Shown here one piece after another: positions 10,223 through 18,458 of a stretch of 43,171 nt of DNA. The notes below the pieces were generated by a model. That model had not been told where the DNA came from and did not search any database. It saw nothing but the letters and a program-made list of their open reading frames with translations. Positions within the stretch are counted from its first letter, which is position 1; every line of letters starts with the position of its first letter. This DNA comes from Spartobacteria bacterium AMD-G4 (GTDB taxonomy: Bacteria > Verrucomicrobiota > Verrucomicrobiia > Chthoniobacterales > Terrimicrobiaceae): assembly GCA_002290555.1 (NCBI GenBank), contig NEUK01000067.1, positions 1 through 43,171 of the forward strand. Reading direction: 5' to 3'. A program made the position numbers and the translations under genes.

Positions 10223-12124
10223 ATGAAATTTTTCCGGTTCGCCGCTGTCTTTCTTTTTCCCACGATCCTCATGGCTCGCGAGACGATGATCGACAACACA
10301 GGCGTGGTGGAAAATCCCAAGCCGACATGGGAGACGCAAAACAAGGCCCGCACATTCTCGCTCCTCATCCCAGCTCCTCGAGGGCAGATCACCGATCGCA
10401 ATGGCGAGCCACTCGCGCAGAGCAGAGTCAGCTACAATCTGGCCATCAATTTTCCAACCCCGCTTGACTGGCCAGACTCAAAAATCATCTCCTTTGCGCG
10501 GCAGCAGACCGCTCTGGCCTCCACCCTCATCAATCGCGACATCCGCCTCTCGGATGCCGCAGTGTTGAACCACTATAAAAACAGGGGAGTGCTGCCCCTG
10601 GATATGGCAACCGACCTCCAACCTCGCGAACTCTCCGCTGTGCAACGCAGCATGCCGCCAGATCAGGTGCTCCGCCAAACCTATGTGCGCTTTTATCCAA
10701 ATGGCCCGCTCGCCGGACACATCATCGGATACACGGGGTTCGAGGCCCCGCTCTCGGCGCGTCCCATAGAGAATAACGACCTCATTTTTCCTGAGAGCGA
10801 GGGACGCGAGGGCCTCGAACTGGTTTTTGATCGCGAGCTCCGCGGACAACCCGGTCTCCTCCAGATCACATTCGGGTCGGATGGCAAAAAGGTCTCCGAA
10901 CGCGTCGCTCGCCAGCCGGTGCCGGGCTACAACTTGATCACCACCCTCGATTTCACCCTCCAGCAGGAGGCCGAAAAAGTCCTCTCCAAAAACACAAATC
11001 GGGGCGCCCTCGTTGTTATGGATCCGAACAATGGTGAGATTCTCACCATGGCCTCCTACCCCTCGTTCAATCCGAACGATTTTGTTCCAACTGTCCGGCA
11101 GGATGTCTTCGCCCGCTATTCAAAAGATCCCTCCGATCCGCTTGTCCCGCGCGCGTTCCGCTCGGCCTACCCGCCCGGGTCCACATTCAAGACCTTCGTG
11201 GGCTTTGCCGGCCTGGAATCCGGTCGCATCAATACGAAGGAGACTTTCCCCTGCCCGACATCATTCACCGTAGGTGACCACACTTTTCGAAACTGGAAAA
11301 AAGTTGATGCTGGCCGACTCACCTTCAAGCAGGCGCTCACTCAGTCCTGCAATACCTGGTTCTATCAGGCTGGCTTGAAAATAGGCCCCACGCCGATTAT
11401 CGACTACTCCAAGCGCCTCGGCCTCGGCCGCCGCACCGGCATTCCCCTGCGCTCCGAGTCCTCCGGAAATATCCCTGACGACGACTACATGCTCCGCGTG
11501 CACAAGCGCACACTCAAGGGTGGCGATGTCGCGAATCTCTCGATCGGGCAGGGCGATATCCTCATCAGCCCGCTCCAAATGGCCCAGGCCATGAGCGTGA
11601 TCGCCAATGGCGGATTCCTCCACCAGGCGCGCCTCGTCCTCCAAGTCCAATCCATCGACAACAAAGTGGTAGCGGCCTATCCCGACCGCATCCGCGATCA
11701 AATTCCCGTGGCTCCGGAGGTGCGGGATGAACTTCGCAAGGCACTTGTGGGCGTCACAAGCGACGGGCTGGGAACGGCCCATCAAGCGGCTGTGAAGGGA
11801 ATCGAAGTCGCCGGGAAAACAGGGACCGCCCAGTGGGGGCCGACCGACCGGCAGCGCATCGCGGCTTGGTTCGCCGGGTTTCTGCCTGCGGACAATCCCA
11901 AGTATTCCTTCGCGGCACTCTATGAGGGAGAACCGGGAGTCAAGACAGGCGGAGGTTCCCACGCGGCACCGCTTGTTGGAAAATTGTTTAGAGAGATCTA
12001 TAAAACCTCCGCCTCCAAGAAAAGTGTCCCTGCATTGCCCGATCCGCAACCAACTCCCACTTCCGAAAGCGAACCTGTGATTCCTGTCGGCCCAGACGCG
12101 CTGCCAGTGGATGAGTCAAACTGA
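10223..12124 (+). CDS. Second PBP2-like class B penicillin-binding protein
   Basis: This 633-residue protein is homologous to mrdA at 6145 but clearly diverged. The ATG giving MKFFRFAAVFLFPTILMA was chosen because it puts a signal-peptide-like hydrophobic segment at the N-terminus; an upstream in-frame start only adds an unrelated 10 residues. It has the dimerisation motif PRGQITDRNGEPLAQSR and transpeptidase motifs S-x-x-K (PPGSTFKTF), S-x-N (QSCNTWFYQ) and K-T-G (AGKTGTAQWG). All catalytic elements are present, so it should be an active D,D-transpeptidase in the periplasm. The hydrophobic segment is short and ends in ARE, so it might be cleaved rather than serve as an anchor. A Pro/Ser-rich 35-residue tail ends the protein. 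Confidence 0.88.
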   Translation: MKFFRFAAVFLFPTILMARETMIDNTGVVENPKPTWETQNKARTFSLLIPAPRGQITDRNGEPLAQSRVSYNLAINFPTPLDWPDSKIISFARQQTALASTLINRDIRLSDAAVLNHYKNRGVLPLDMATDLQPRELSAVQRSMPPDQVLRQTYVRFYPNGPLAGHIIGYTGFEAPLSARPIENNDLIFPESEGREGLELVFDRELRGQPGLLQITFGSDGKKVSERVARQPVPGYNLITTLDFTLQQEAEKVLSKNTNRGALVVMDPNNGEILTMASYPSFNPNDFVPTVRQDVFARYSKDPSDPLVPRAFRSAYPPGSTFKTFVGFAGLESGRINTKETFPCPTSFTVGDHTFRNWKKVDAGRLTFKQALTQSCNTWFYQAGLKIGPTPIIDYSKRLGLGRRTGIPLRSESSGNIPDDDYMLRVHKRTLKGGDVANLSIGQGDILISPLQMAQAMSVIANGGFLHQARLVLQVQSIDNKVVAAYPDRIRDQIPVAPEVRDELRKALVGVTSDGLGTAHQAAVKGIEVAGKTGTAQWGPTDRQRIAAWFAGFLPADNPKYSFAALYEGEPGVKTGGGSHAAPLVGKLFREIYKTSASKKSVPALPDPQPTPTSESEPVIPVGPDALPVDESN

Positions 12125-12151
12125 AAAAAAATTAAAAATCAGCCGCTCCGC

Positions 12152-12195
12152 TTGACAGAGAGCGCTTCATTTGTTGCTCTTCGCAGTGCTAGTCT
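12152..12195 (+). promoter_or_regulatory. Candidate promoter region of the HU gene
   Basis: A consensus TTGACA lies at 12152-12157, about 75 bp before the HU start. No good -10 occurs at 16-18 bases (TGCTCT is at 17). TAGTCT at 12190 is too far for a canonical sigma-70 site. The -35 match is striking; the rest is uncertain. Confidence 0.3.
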
Positions 12196-12229
12196 ACTTC
12201 AAATACAACTCCAACAACACCACCCAACC

Positions 12230-12499
12230 ATGAATAAAGTTGAACTCACCGTAGCCGTCCAAAAAACCCTCGACTCCACCAAAGCTGATGCAGAGCGCGC
12301 TGTGAACGCCGTCATCGACGCGATCAAGCTTGGTGTTAAAAAAACAAAAACCGTGCAGCTCATCGGTTTCGGAACTTTCAAGATTAGCAATCGCAAAGCC
12401 CGCACGGGAGTAAATCCAAAGACTGGGGCCAAGATCAAAATCAAAGCCTCCAAGACGGTCCGTTTTGTCCCAGGAAAAGCTTTCAAAGCAGCGATCTAA
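12230..12499 (+). CDS. HU-family histone-like DNA-binding protein
   Basis: This 89-residue nucleoid protein starts MNKVELTVAVQKTLDSTKAD. The longer open frame upstream is rejected because HU proteins start exactly here. It has the HU helical dimer core, then GFGTFKISNRKARTGVNPKTG, the beta-arm signature, and KASKTVRFVPGKAFK. It bends and compacts DNA as a dimer; HU versus IHF-type specialisation cannot be decided. The gene is monocistronic, with a TTGACA upstream and a strong terminator directly downstream. The leader has no Shine-Dalgarno sequence and reads AACAACACCACCCAACC before the ATG. Confidence 0.93.
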   Translation: MNKVELTVAVQKTLDSTKADAERAVNAVIDAIKLGVKKTKTVQLIGFGTFKISNRKARTGVNPKTGAKIKIKASKTVRFVPGKAFKAAI

Positions 12500-12517
12500 A
12501 TTTCCCCTCCGTAGTGG

Positions 12518-12554
12518 AAAAGACCCGTTTGGCCATTGGCTGGGCGGGTCTTTT
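12518..12554 (+). terminator. Intrinsic terminator after HU
   Basis: A perfect 10-bp stem, AAAAGACCCG paired with CGGGTCTTTT, encloses a 17-base loop and ends in its own T-run, 19 bp after the HU stop. The A-run on the other side means it could also act on the minus strand for the fur transcript arriving from the right. Confidence 0.85.
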
Positions 12555-12623
12555 CATTGAGTGGTTTCGCGCAGTGCCACTCTGTTCGCACGAGCGGGAA
12601 CGGTCGCAGCGGGTGCGCGGTCT

Positions 12624-13070
12624 CTATGGACACGCACCACAGACGCCGAAAAATTCCAGCGAGTGGCTCAGATTCCGGAACCCATATTGCTGCGCGATTT
12701 TTTTCTCCGCGTCACCGATGGGGCAGGGGATGTCGATGAGCACGACCTGACCACACCCGCGACAGACAAGATGATCGTAGTGTTTCCGGGGGTCACTGAT
12801 CTCGTAGTAGCTGCAGGATCGCTGCAAATTCACTCTGTGCACGAGGTGGAGTTTTTCCAAGAGAAGGATCATTCGGAAGACCGTGGCATAATCCGGCTGC
12901 GCCCCCTCATGGGCCGATGCCGCCGTCTGGATTTCCTGCAAAGTCATCGGCCTGCCGGAATCAAAAAGCGCTTGGACGATGCCTCGCCTGGTGCGGGTGA
13001 TTCTCAAGCCCTCCTCTCGGAGTGCGGCAGTGATGGTCTCCGGAGTGAAAGGGGACTCTATTCTGTTCAT
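12624..13070 (-). CDS. Fur-family metal- or peroxide-responsive repressor
   Basis: This is a 148-residue protein from the ATG at 13070; a TTG start at 13106 is also possible but would abut the hisF stop. The N-terminal winged helix (ITAALREEGLRITRTRRGIVQALFDSG, then ATVFRMILLLEKLHLVHRV) is followed by the metal/dimerisation domain HYDHLVCRGCGQVVLID and a C-terminal CGAC. The two CxxC pairs form the structural zinc site of the family. Members include Fur, Zur and PerR, and the sequence alone does not say which. It sits 33 bp after hisF on the same strand, probably cotranscribed though functionally unrelated. Confidence 0.88.
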   Translation of the reverse strand: MNRIESPFTPETITAALREEGLRITRTRRGIVQALFDSGRPMTLQEIQTAASAHEGAQPDYATVFRMILLLEKLHLVHRVNLQRSCSYYEISDPRKHYDHLVCRGCGQVVLIDIPCPIGDAEKKIAQQYGFRNLSHSLEFFGVCGACP

Positions 13071-13102
13071 CGCGACAAAAAGTAACCCCTTTTCCGTCTG
13101 GA

Positions 13103-13873
13103 TCAATGGTGCATTGCCCTTCGCACCGGCAGGCCTTGGGAAGCCAAATGTTCCTTGGCTTCGCCAACCGTGTGTTTGCCAAAGTGGAAGATGCTTGCGG
13201 CCAGCACAGCATCAGCCTTTCCCGAGCGAAGGACATCGGCGAGGTGCTGAAGTTCGCCTGCGCCGCCGCTTGCTATGACGGGGATTCCCACCGCCTCCGA
13301 AACTGCGCGCGTCAGCTCGAGATCATATCCTCCACAGGTGCCATCCGCATCCATGCTTGTGAGGAGGATTTCTCCCGCACCTCGGAGTGCCGCTTCGACA
13401 ATCCATTCGATGGCATCTCTCTCAGTGGGCTTTCGGCCTCCATGGGTGTAGACCCGCCATTTTCCTGGGGCGTCACGCTTGGCATCCACAGCGACAACCA
13501 CACACTGCGAACCAAATGCCTCGGCCGCTTCGCTGATGAGTTCCGGTCGCTGAAGAGCGGAGGTGTTTATGCTGACTTTGTCGGCCCCCGCGCGAAGCAT
13601 CGTGCGAAAATCCTCCACGGACCGAATGCCCCCGCCAACAGTCAGTGGCATGAAACACTGCTCGGCCGTTCTTTCGACCACCGAAAGCATCGTCGCCCGG
13701 CCATCGCTCGAGGCCGTGATATCCAGAAAGACAAGCTCATCGGCTCCCTGCATGTCATACAACTTGGCACACTCAACAGGGTCGCCTGCATCGCGGAGGT
13801 TCAGGAACTTTGTCCCTTTCACCACACGACCATTAGTCACATCCAGACACGGAATCACTCGTTTTGCCAACAT
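13103..13873 (-). CDS. hisF: Imidazole glycerol phosphate synthase, cyclase subunit
   Basis: This 256-residue (beta/alpha)8-barrel subunit closes the imidazole ring in histidine biosynthesis using ammonia from HisH. The start [20 protein letters not shown] carries the catalytic Asp of the CLDV motif; [10 protein letters not shown] carries the second one. Phosphate-binding loops are visible in [11 protein letters not shown] and in [13 protein letters not shown]. The Met at 13873 fits the family start, and the 21 extra upstream residues do not. No hisH or other his gene is nearby. Confidence 0.96.
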   Translation of the reverse strand: MLAKRVIPCLDVTNGRVVKGTKFLNLRDAGDPVECAKLYDMQGADELVFLDITASSDGRATMLSVVERTAEQCFMPLTVGGGIRSVEDFRTMLRAGADKVSINTSALQRPELISEAAEAFGSQCVVVAVDAKRDAPGKWRVYTHGGRKPTERDAIEWIVEAALRGAGEILLTSMDADGTCGGYDLELTRAVSEAVGIPVIASGGAGELQHLADVLRSGKADAVLAASIFHFGKHTVGEAKEHLASQGLPVRRAMHH

Positions 13874-13990
13874 GAGCCCAACAATCTTCGCCTCGTTTTT
13901 GAAATCGAGACTAAAATGATTGCGCCAGCCGCACATCGGTTTCTATTGTCCTGCGTCTCCTGAGTGTTTCGGCAAGGTGGGAAGATTTTC

Positions 13991-14668
13991 ATGGAAAAAG
14001 TCAGCAAACACACACGCATCCCTTCGTTTTTCTGCATCGTCCTTTGCGCGGTGGCGGCCTTCTTTCTCTCAGGCTGTCAGACCTCGCAATCCTTCCGCTC
14101 CCCAAGCGGCCTGCGACCTGCGGGACACTTCGACACTGTTATCGTCGATGCCGGGCATGGCGGCCATGATTCGGGAGCGAGAGCGATCTCTGGTTCTTCA
14201 GAAAAACACCTCGCGCTCGATACGGCGCGCCGCTTATCCCGCATACTGCGTGCCTCGGGACTGCGTGTGGTGGAAACGCGCCATGCGGATTATTTCGTCC
14301 CATTGGACAAACGAGTCGCTATGTCGAATCGCTCGCGGAATGTGGTATTCGTGAGTATTCACTATAATTGGGTGAGACGCTCGAAGCCCTCTGGTATTGA
14401 AACCTTTTACTACAGCCAGCACAGTTCTCGGCTTGCAGCCAACATCCAGCGCGAAGTCTTGAAAACCTCCAGCGCCCTCAACCGAGGCATCAAGTGGAGA
14501 GGTTTCTATGTGTTAAAAAACAACAAGCGACCTGCTGTGCTTTGTGAATTGGGTTTTGTCTCGAACCCCTCCGAAAACCGTAAGGTTCAAAGCGCGGCGA
14601 CCCGCCAACGCCTTGCAGAGGCAGTCGCGCGTGGCATCCTAGCCGAAAAAGCCGGGCGCAACCCGTAA
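13991..14668 (+). CDS. N-acetylmuramoyl-L-alanine amidase lipoprotein (Amidase_3)
   Basis: This 225-residue protein has a lipoprotein signal peptide ending in the lipobox LSGC (Cys29), so it should be lipid-anchored at the periplasmic face. The Amidase_3 domain shows the zinc ligands and catalytic Glu: His in VIVDAGHGGHDSGA, Glu in SSEKHLALD, His in VSIHYNW and Glu in CELGFVSNPSE. It cleaves the amide between muramic acid and the stem peptide during wall turnover or cell separation. It is short, with no LysM, SPOR or AMIN domain. It diverges from hisF and converges on bioA with only 6 bp between stops. Confidence 0.9.
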   Translation: MEKVSKHTRIPSFFCIVLCAVAAFFLSGCQTSQSFRSPSGLRPAGHFDTVIVDAGHGGHDSGARAISGSSEKHLALDTARRLSRILRASGLRVVETRHADYFVPLDKRVAMSNRSRNVVFVSIHYNWVRRSKPSGIETFYYSQHSSRLAANIQREVLKTSSALNRGIKWRGFYVLKNNKRPAVLCELGFVSNPSENRKVQSAATRQRLAEAVARGILAEKAGRNP

Positions 14669-14674
14669 TAAAAT

Positions 14675-15944
14675 TCAGGACTCCACCAGATTCAAAACCT
14701 CCCTGGTGGCCGCGCGAATGGCCATGATACCAAGTTCGATTTCTTGGTCTGTCACGCACAGAGGTGGCATAAAGACGATGGTATCCAGCACCGGTCTGGT
14801 CAAGAGGCCATACCGGCGGGCTGCGAGACAGATTTTAGCTCCGATCCGCTGTGCCCATGGAAATGCCTCCCCATTTCTGCGTCGCACCTCGATGCCGGCG
14901 ATCAATCCGCACTGGCGGGTGTCATAAATCCCGGGTTCCTCTTTTTTGAGCTCAGCCAGCAGGCCATGCAGACGCGCAATTTTCGGTTTCAGATTTTCCA
15001 GCACCTGCTCATCACGAAAAATGTCCAAGTTCGCCAGTGCCGCCGCGCAGCCGATCGGGTTCCCCGAGTAGCTATGCCCATAGTAGAATGTTTTCCCCTC
15101 TTCAACTTCTCCCAGGAAGGCATTGAACACCCTCTCGGTTGTGAGAGTCGCGGCCAGCGGCACATAGCCTCCCGTGAGGCCTTTGGCCAGACAGAGAAAA
15201 TCAGGAATCACATCCTCCTGCTGGCACGCAAACATTGTTCCTGTCCTGCCGAAGCCAGTCATGACCTCATCTAGAATCAAAAACACTCCGGCCTCATCGC
15301 ATTTCCTCCGCAGCTCCCTCAACATTCCTACAGGCCATGTTCTCATGCCCGCAGCGCCTTGGATCAAAGGCTCGATAACAACCGCCGCCACATCTCCGTC
15401 ATGAAAACCAGGGAGTGAGTCCAGTTCCTTGGGATCCGTAATGCGTGTTATGGGAAACTCGTGGCCCGCCACGCGCCTGTGGAAGGCTCCTATTCCTCCG
15501 AGGCTGGCCGCGCCCAGCGTGTCTCCGTGGTAGGCATTTTCAAAGGCGATGAATCTTGAGCGCTCCGGCTGGCCTTCCATTTGCCAAAACTGGACAGCCA
15601 TTCTCATAGCCGCCTCCACTGCGGTGGACCCATCGTCACTCCGCCAACTCGATGGCCGCCGGATTTGTTGTGCCAAGAAATGAGACATGTGCCACGCGCT
15701 CGAGTTGTGCGGTGATGGCCTTGTTGATCGTTGGATGCGCATGCCCGTGGATATTTGTCCAAATGGAGGAGTTGCCATCCAGATAGCGCTGCCCGTTGCT
15801 GTCCTCCAACCAAGCCCCCTCGCCGCGAACGAGGACGAGCGGTGTGTGTTCCTCGGCGCACCATTCGCGCATGGGTGTGAAGGGGTGCCAGAGATGCGTC
15901 TTGTCGACATCCGCCAGCGCACGCGTATTCCAAACATCTCGCAT
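14675..15944 (-). pseudogene. bioA: bioA (adenosylmethionine-8-amino-7-oxononanoate aminotransferase) with internal deletion and frameshift
   Basis: Two frames together make a BioA. The first 102 residues (ATG at 15944, MRDVWNTRALADVDKTHLWH to NPAAIELAE) end at a TGA at 15638-15636. The rest continues one frame over from DDGSTAVEAAMRMAVQFWQ near 15640 to the stop at 14675. The second part includes NAYHGDTLGAASLGG, LILDEVMTGFGRTG and the PLP-lysine region CLAKGLTGGYVPLAATLTT. In family members about 15 residues lie between the IELAE helix and the SDDGSTAVE loop; here they are absent and the frame is shifted, so about 47 bp seem to be missing (a length inferred from memory of homologues). As written it cannot make a functional enzyme for biotin synthesis. 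It is either a recent pseudogene or a consensus error. Confidence 0.88.
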
Positions 15945-15976
15945 GTTGCGAGTCTTTACCGCATAGAAACCTCCGC

Positions 15977-16906
15977 GTGAATCCGAATCCGGCCGGTCTT
16001 CAAACCCTTTTTCGCCTGCTTGCCTACTTTGGCGGGGTGGTTCTCCTCGCCTGTCTTCTTTCGCCTCCCCTCTACTGGGTGGGCACTTGGCTGGCGGAGA
16101 AAGGCACCCTTCCCATCGTGCAGGGATTCCCCTTCCACCGATACTTCAGCCGAAGTGTCCAGATTTCGGCCATCCTCCTCCTCTGGCCTGCGTTTCGAGG
16201 CATTGGAATTCGCCGACTCGCCGACCTCGGCCTCCATCCCAATCGAAATTGGAGAGCCGATCTCTCACTGGGATTTCTCCTGGCTTTCCTGCCGGTCGCG
16301 CTTCTGGGAGCCGGCTATCTCTTGACTGGTGTGTTCTCTCTTAAGGATGGCTTTCAAATTTCTGGATTCCTTCGCGTCTGTGGCACGGCGGGCGTTGTTT
16401 CCCTCATCGAGGAATTTCTTTTTCGCGGCGTCCTGCTTGGCATTGCGACTTCAGTGATGTCACGCCATGCCGCTGCATTGCTCTCCGCTGCGGCGTTCGC
16501 AGTGGTCCACTTTATGCGGACAGCGCGGCAGCCTCTGGAGGAGGCTGTGAGCTGGTTGAGCGGATTCCAACAGGTGCCGCTGGCATTTTCCAGTGCTCCG
16601 CCGTGGCCTCTTCTTGGCTGGGGCCTCCTATCCCTTTTTATCGCGGGGCTTCTCCTCGCTTATTCCACACAGTGCACGCGATCGCTCTTCCTTCCGATTG
16701 GTCTCCATGCCGGCTGGATTCTGGGCCAGCAATCGCTCCAGATCATCGCCCGCTTCTGCCCGAAGCCGCCGGATGCTCTCTTGCCATGGGTTGGTCCCAA
16801 TGTGGTCAGTGGGGCGGTGCCGACGGGCCTCATTCCGGCTTTTGTTCTTCTTTCAACATGCCTCCTTATCTGGATTTACCTCCGCCGTGTCCCACGCCCT
16901 TCTTGA
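15977..16906 (+). CDS. CPBP-family (CAAX/Abi) intramembrane glutamic metalloprotease
   Basis: This 309-residue polytopic membrane protein begins at a GTG. It has about eight hydrophobic segments and the Abi/CPBP active-site motif EExxxR as EEFLFRG (Glu145, Glu146, Arg150). His178 in FAVVHFM and LPIGLHAGW near residue 240 supply further metal-type ligands. Such proteins are membrane endopeptidases or scaffolds; substrates are rarely known. It diverges from bioA (32 bp gap) and overlaps the start of comF by 20 bp, so the two are probably translationally linked. Confidence 0.85.
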   Translation: MNPNPAGLQTLFRLLAYFGGVVLLACLLSPPLYWVGTWLAEKGTLPIVQGFPFHRYFSRSVQISAILLLWPAFRGIGIRRLADLGLHPNRNWRADLSLGFLLAFLPVALLGAGYLLTGVFSLKDGFQISGFLRVCGTAGVVSLIEEFLFRGVLLGIATSVMSRHAAALLSAAAFAVVHFMRTARQPLEEAVSWLSGFQQVPLAFSSAPPWPLLGWGLLSLFIAGLLLAYSTQCTRSLFLPIGLHAGWILGQQSLQIIARFCPKPPDALLPWVGPNVVSGAVPTGLIPAFVLLSTCLLIWIYLRRVPRPS

Positions 16907-17600
16907 GTCTTTCGTTTCGCTCTTTTTTCCACCGCACTGCACAAGTTGCTCGACGCGGGTCGATGCGGGGCTGGATTTTTGTTTGGACTGTGGGGATTCC
17001 ATCGAGTTTATCCACCCACCGCGCTGCCAAGTGTGTTCCCAGCCCTTCGATGGCATGGCGGGTGAATTTGAGTGTCCGAATTGCCGTGGGGCTGCGTTTC
17101 ACTTTGAGTGCGCCGTGTCGGTTGTGCGCAGTCGCCGTGTCATACGCGAGTTGATTCACCGTGTGAAGTACAGCCGCGAAATCTGGATCACAAAAACTCT
17201 GGGTAGGATTCTTGCCAAGGGACTCGCCGACTCTCGGTTCTCAGGCCAGCAGTTCGATGCTCTTGTGCCAGTCCCACTTCATCCAAAGCGCCTGCGTGAG
17301 CGTGAGTTCAATCAAGCCGCTGTGCTTGCCGCCCACCTCTCGAAATACTCGGGAATCCCGGTGCGCGATGTTCTCTTGCGCCACCGCTACACTGGCACGC
17401 AGACGGCGCTCGATCGCGCCGAGCGCAGGCAAAACTTGCGAAATGCTTTTTCGCTGCGCAAGAATACCCCAGTGACAGACCAGAACCTACTGCTCATTGA
17501 CGATGTCCTCACCACCGGATCGACCCTCGATGCCTGTGCAGCTGTCCTTCTGGAGAAGGGGGCGGAATCCGTCCGTGCCCTCACACTCGCGCGCGGCTAA
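16887..17600 (+). CDS. comF: ComF family phosphoribosyltransferase-like protein
   Basis: This 237-residue protein from a GTG at 16887 is the only start that keeps the short N-terminus typical of the family; the longer open frame upstream is the CPBP gene read in another frame. Four CxxC-type pairs form a double zinc ribbon (Cys18, 21, 32, 35 and Cys47, 50, 63, 66). A type I PRTase fold follows, with DALVPVPLHPKRLREREFNQA and the PRPP loop LLLIDDVLTTGSTLDAC. ComF is needed for DNA uptake in naturally competent species, but homologues are also widespread where competence is unknown. No other com gene is in view. It lies 15 bp before accD. Confidence 0.9.
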   Translation: MSHALLESFVSLFFPPHCTSCSTRVDAGLDFCLDCGDSIEFIHPPRCQVCSQPFDGMAGEFECPNCRGAAFHFECAVSVVRSRRVIRELIHRVKYSREIWITKTLGRILAKGLADSRFSGQQFDALVPVPLHPKRLREREFNQAAVLAAHLSKYSGIPVRDVLLRHRYTGTQTALDRAERRQNLRNAFSLRKNTPVTDQNLLLIDDVLTTGSTLDACAAVLLEKGAESVRALTLARG

Positions 17601-17615
17601 AAAGTCATTCACACC

Positions 17616-18458
17616 ATGGCCATCTTTAAAACACCCATCCTTCGAGCACTCGGCAACAAAACCCGTGAGATGCCGAGCGGTCTCTGGACCAAGTGCCCAT
17701 CCTGCGGCGAAGTCATTCACAACTTCGCGCTCTCCGAAAATCTGCAGGTTTGCCCCAAGTGCGACCACCACTTCAACCTCGGCTCCCGCGAGCGCATCGA
17801 GAGTCTCGTAGATCCGGATTCTTTTGAAGAGCACGATGCCTCGATGTCCTCGGTCGATCCCCTCGGGTTCAAAGGTGTCACCACCTATGCCGAGCGCCTG
17901 CAGAGTTACAAACAGAAGACCGGTCTCGTGGACGCAGTCACCACCGGAGCCGGAATGATCGATGGCCGCAAGATCGGCCTCGGCGTTATGGATTTCAACT
18001 TCCTCGCCGCCACCATGGGCTCCGTAGTGGGAGAAAAAATCACACGCGTCATTGAATTTTCCACCAAGAACAAGCTTCCCATCATCCTCGTCTGCGCCTC
18101 GGGGGGCGCCCGCATGTATGAGGGAATGCTCAGCCTCATGCAGATGGCCAAGACCAGTGGAGCACTTGCCCTCCACGCCGAAGCCAAGTTGCCATATATC
18201 ACCGTTCTCACAAATCCCACCACGGCCGGCGTCATGGCCAGTTATGCCTCGTTGGGCGATATTATCATTGCCGAACCGAAGGCCATGATCGGTTTTGCCG
18301 GTCCACGCGTCATCCGCGAGACCACGCACCAGACGCTGCCGCCTGATTTCCAGACTGCCGAGTTCCTTGAAAAACATGGACTCGTGGATCTCATCGTGAC
18401 CCGGCAGAAAATGCGCCAGACACTTGGCGATCTGCTGGCCTACCTCGGCACGAAGTGA
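17616..18458 (+). CDS. accD: Acetyl-CoA carboxylase carboxyltransferase subunit beta
   Basis: This 280-residue subunit is of standard length. The N-terminal zinc ribbon has Cys27, Cys30, Cys46 and Cys49 (KCPSCG ... CPKCDHHF). The crotonase-fold core shows VMDFNFLAATMGSVVGEKI, CASGGARMYEGMLSLMQMAK, TNPTTAGVMASYASLGDI and GFAGPRVI. With AccA it transfers the carboxyl group from biotin to acetyl-CoA to form malonyl-CoA, the first step of fatty-acid synthesis. The stop overlaps the folC start as GTGA, a conserved accD-folC pairing seen in many bacteria. Confidence 0.97.
   Translation: MAIFKTPILRALGNKTREMPSGLWTKCPSCGEVIHNFALSENLQVCPKCDHHFNLGSRERIESLVDPDSFEEHDASMSSVDPLGFKGVTTYAERLQSYKQKTGLVDAVTTGAGMIDGRKIGLGVMDFNFLAATMGSVVGEKITRVIEFSTKNKLPIILVCASGGARMYEGMLSLMQMAKTSGALALHAEAKLPYITVLTNPTTAGVMASYASLGDIIIAEPKAMIGFAGPRVIRETTHQTLPPDFQTAEFLEKHGLVDLIVTRQKMRQTLGDLLAYLGTK

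Noticed and set aside
15636-15650. Programmed frameshift in bioA
   Set aside because: The junction lacks about 15 conserved residues as well as the frame, so a ribosomal shift alone would not restore the protein; no slippery heptamer is seen.
16593-16886. Upstream extension of comF inside the CPBP gene
   Set aside because: These codons are the CPBP gene read in another frame; ComF proteins begin just before the zinc ribbon.
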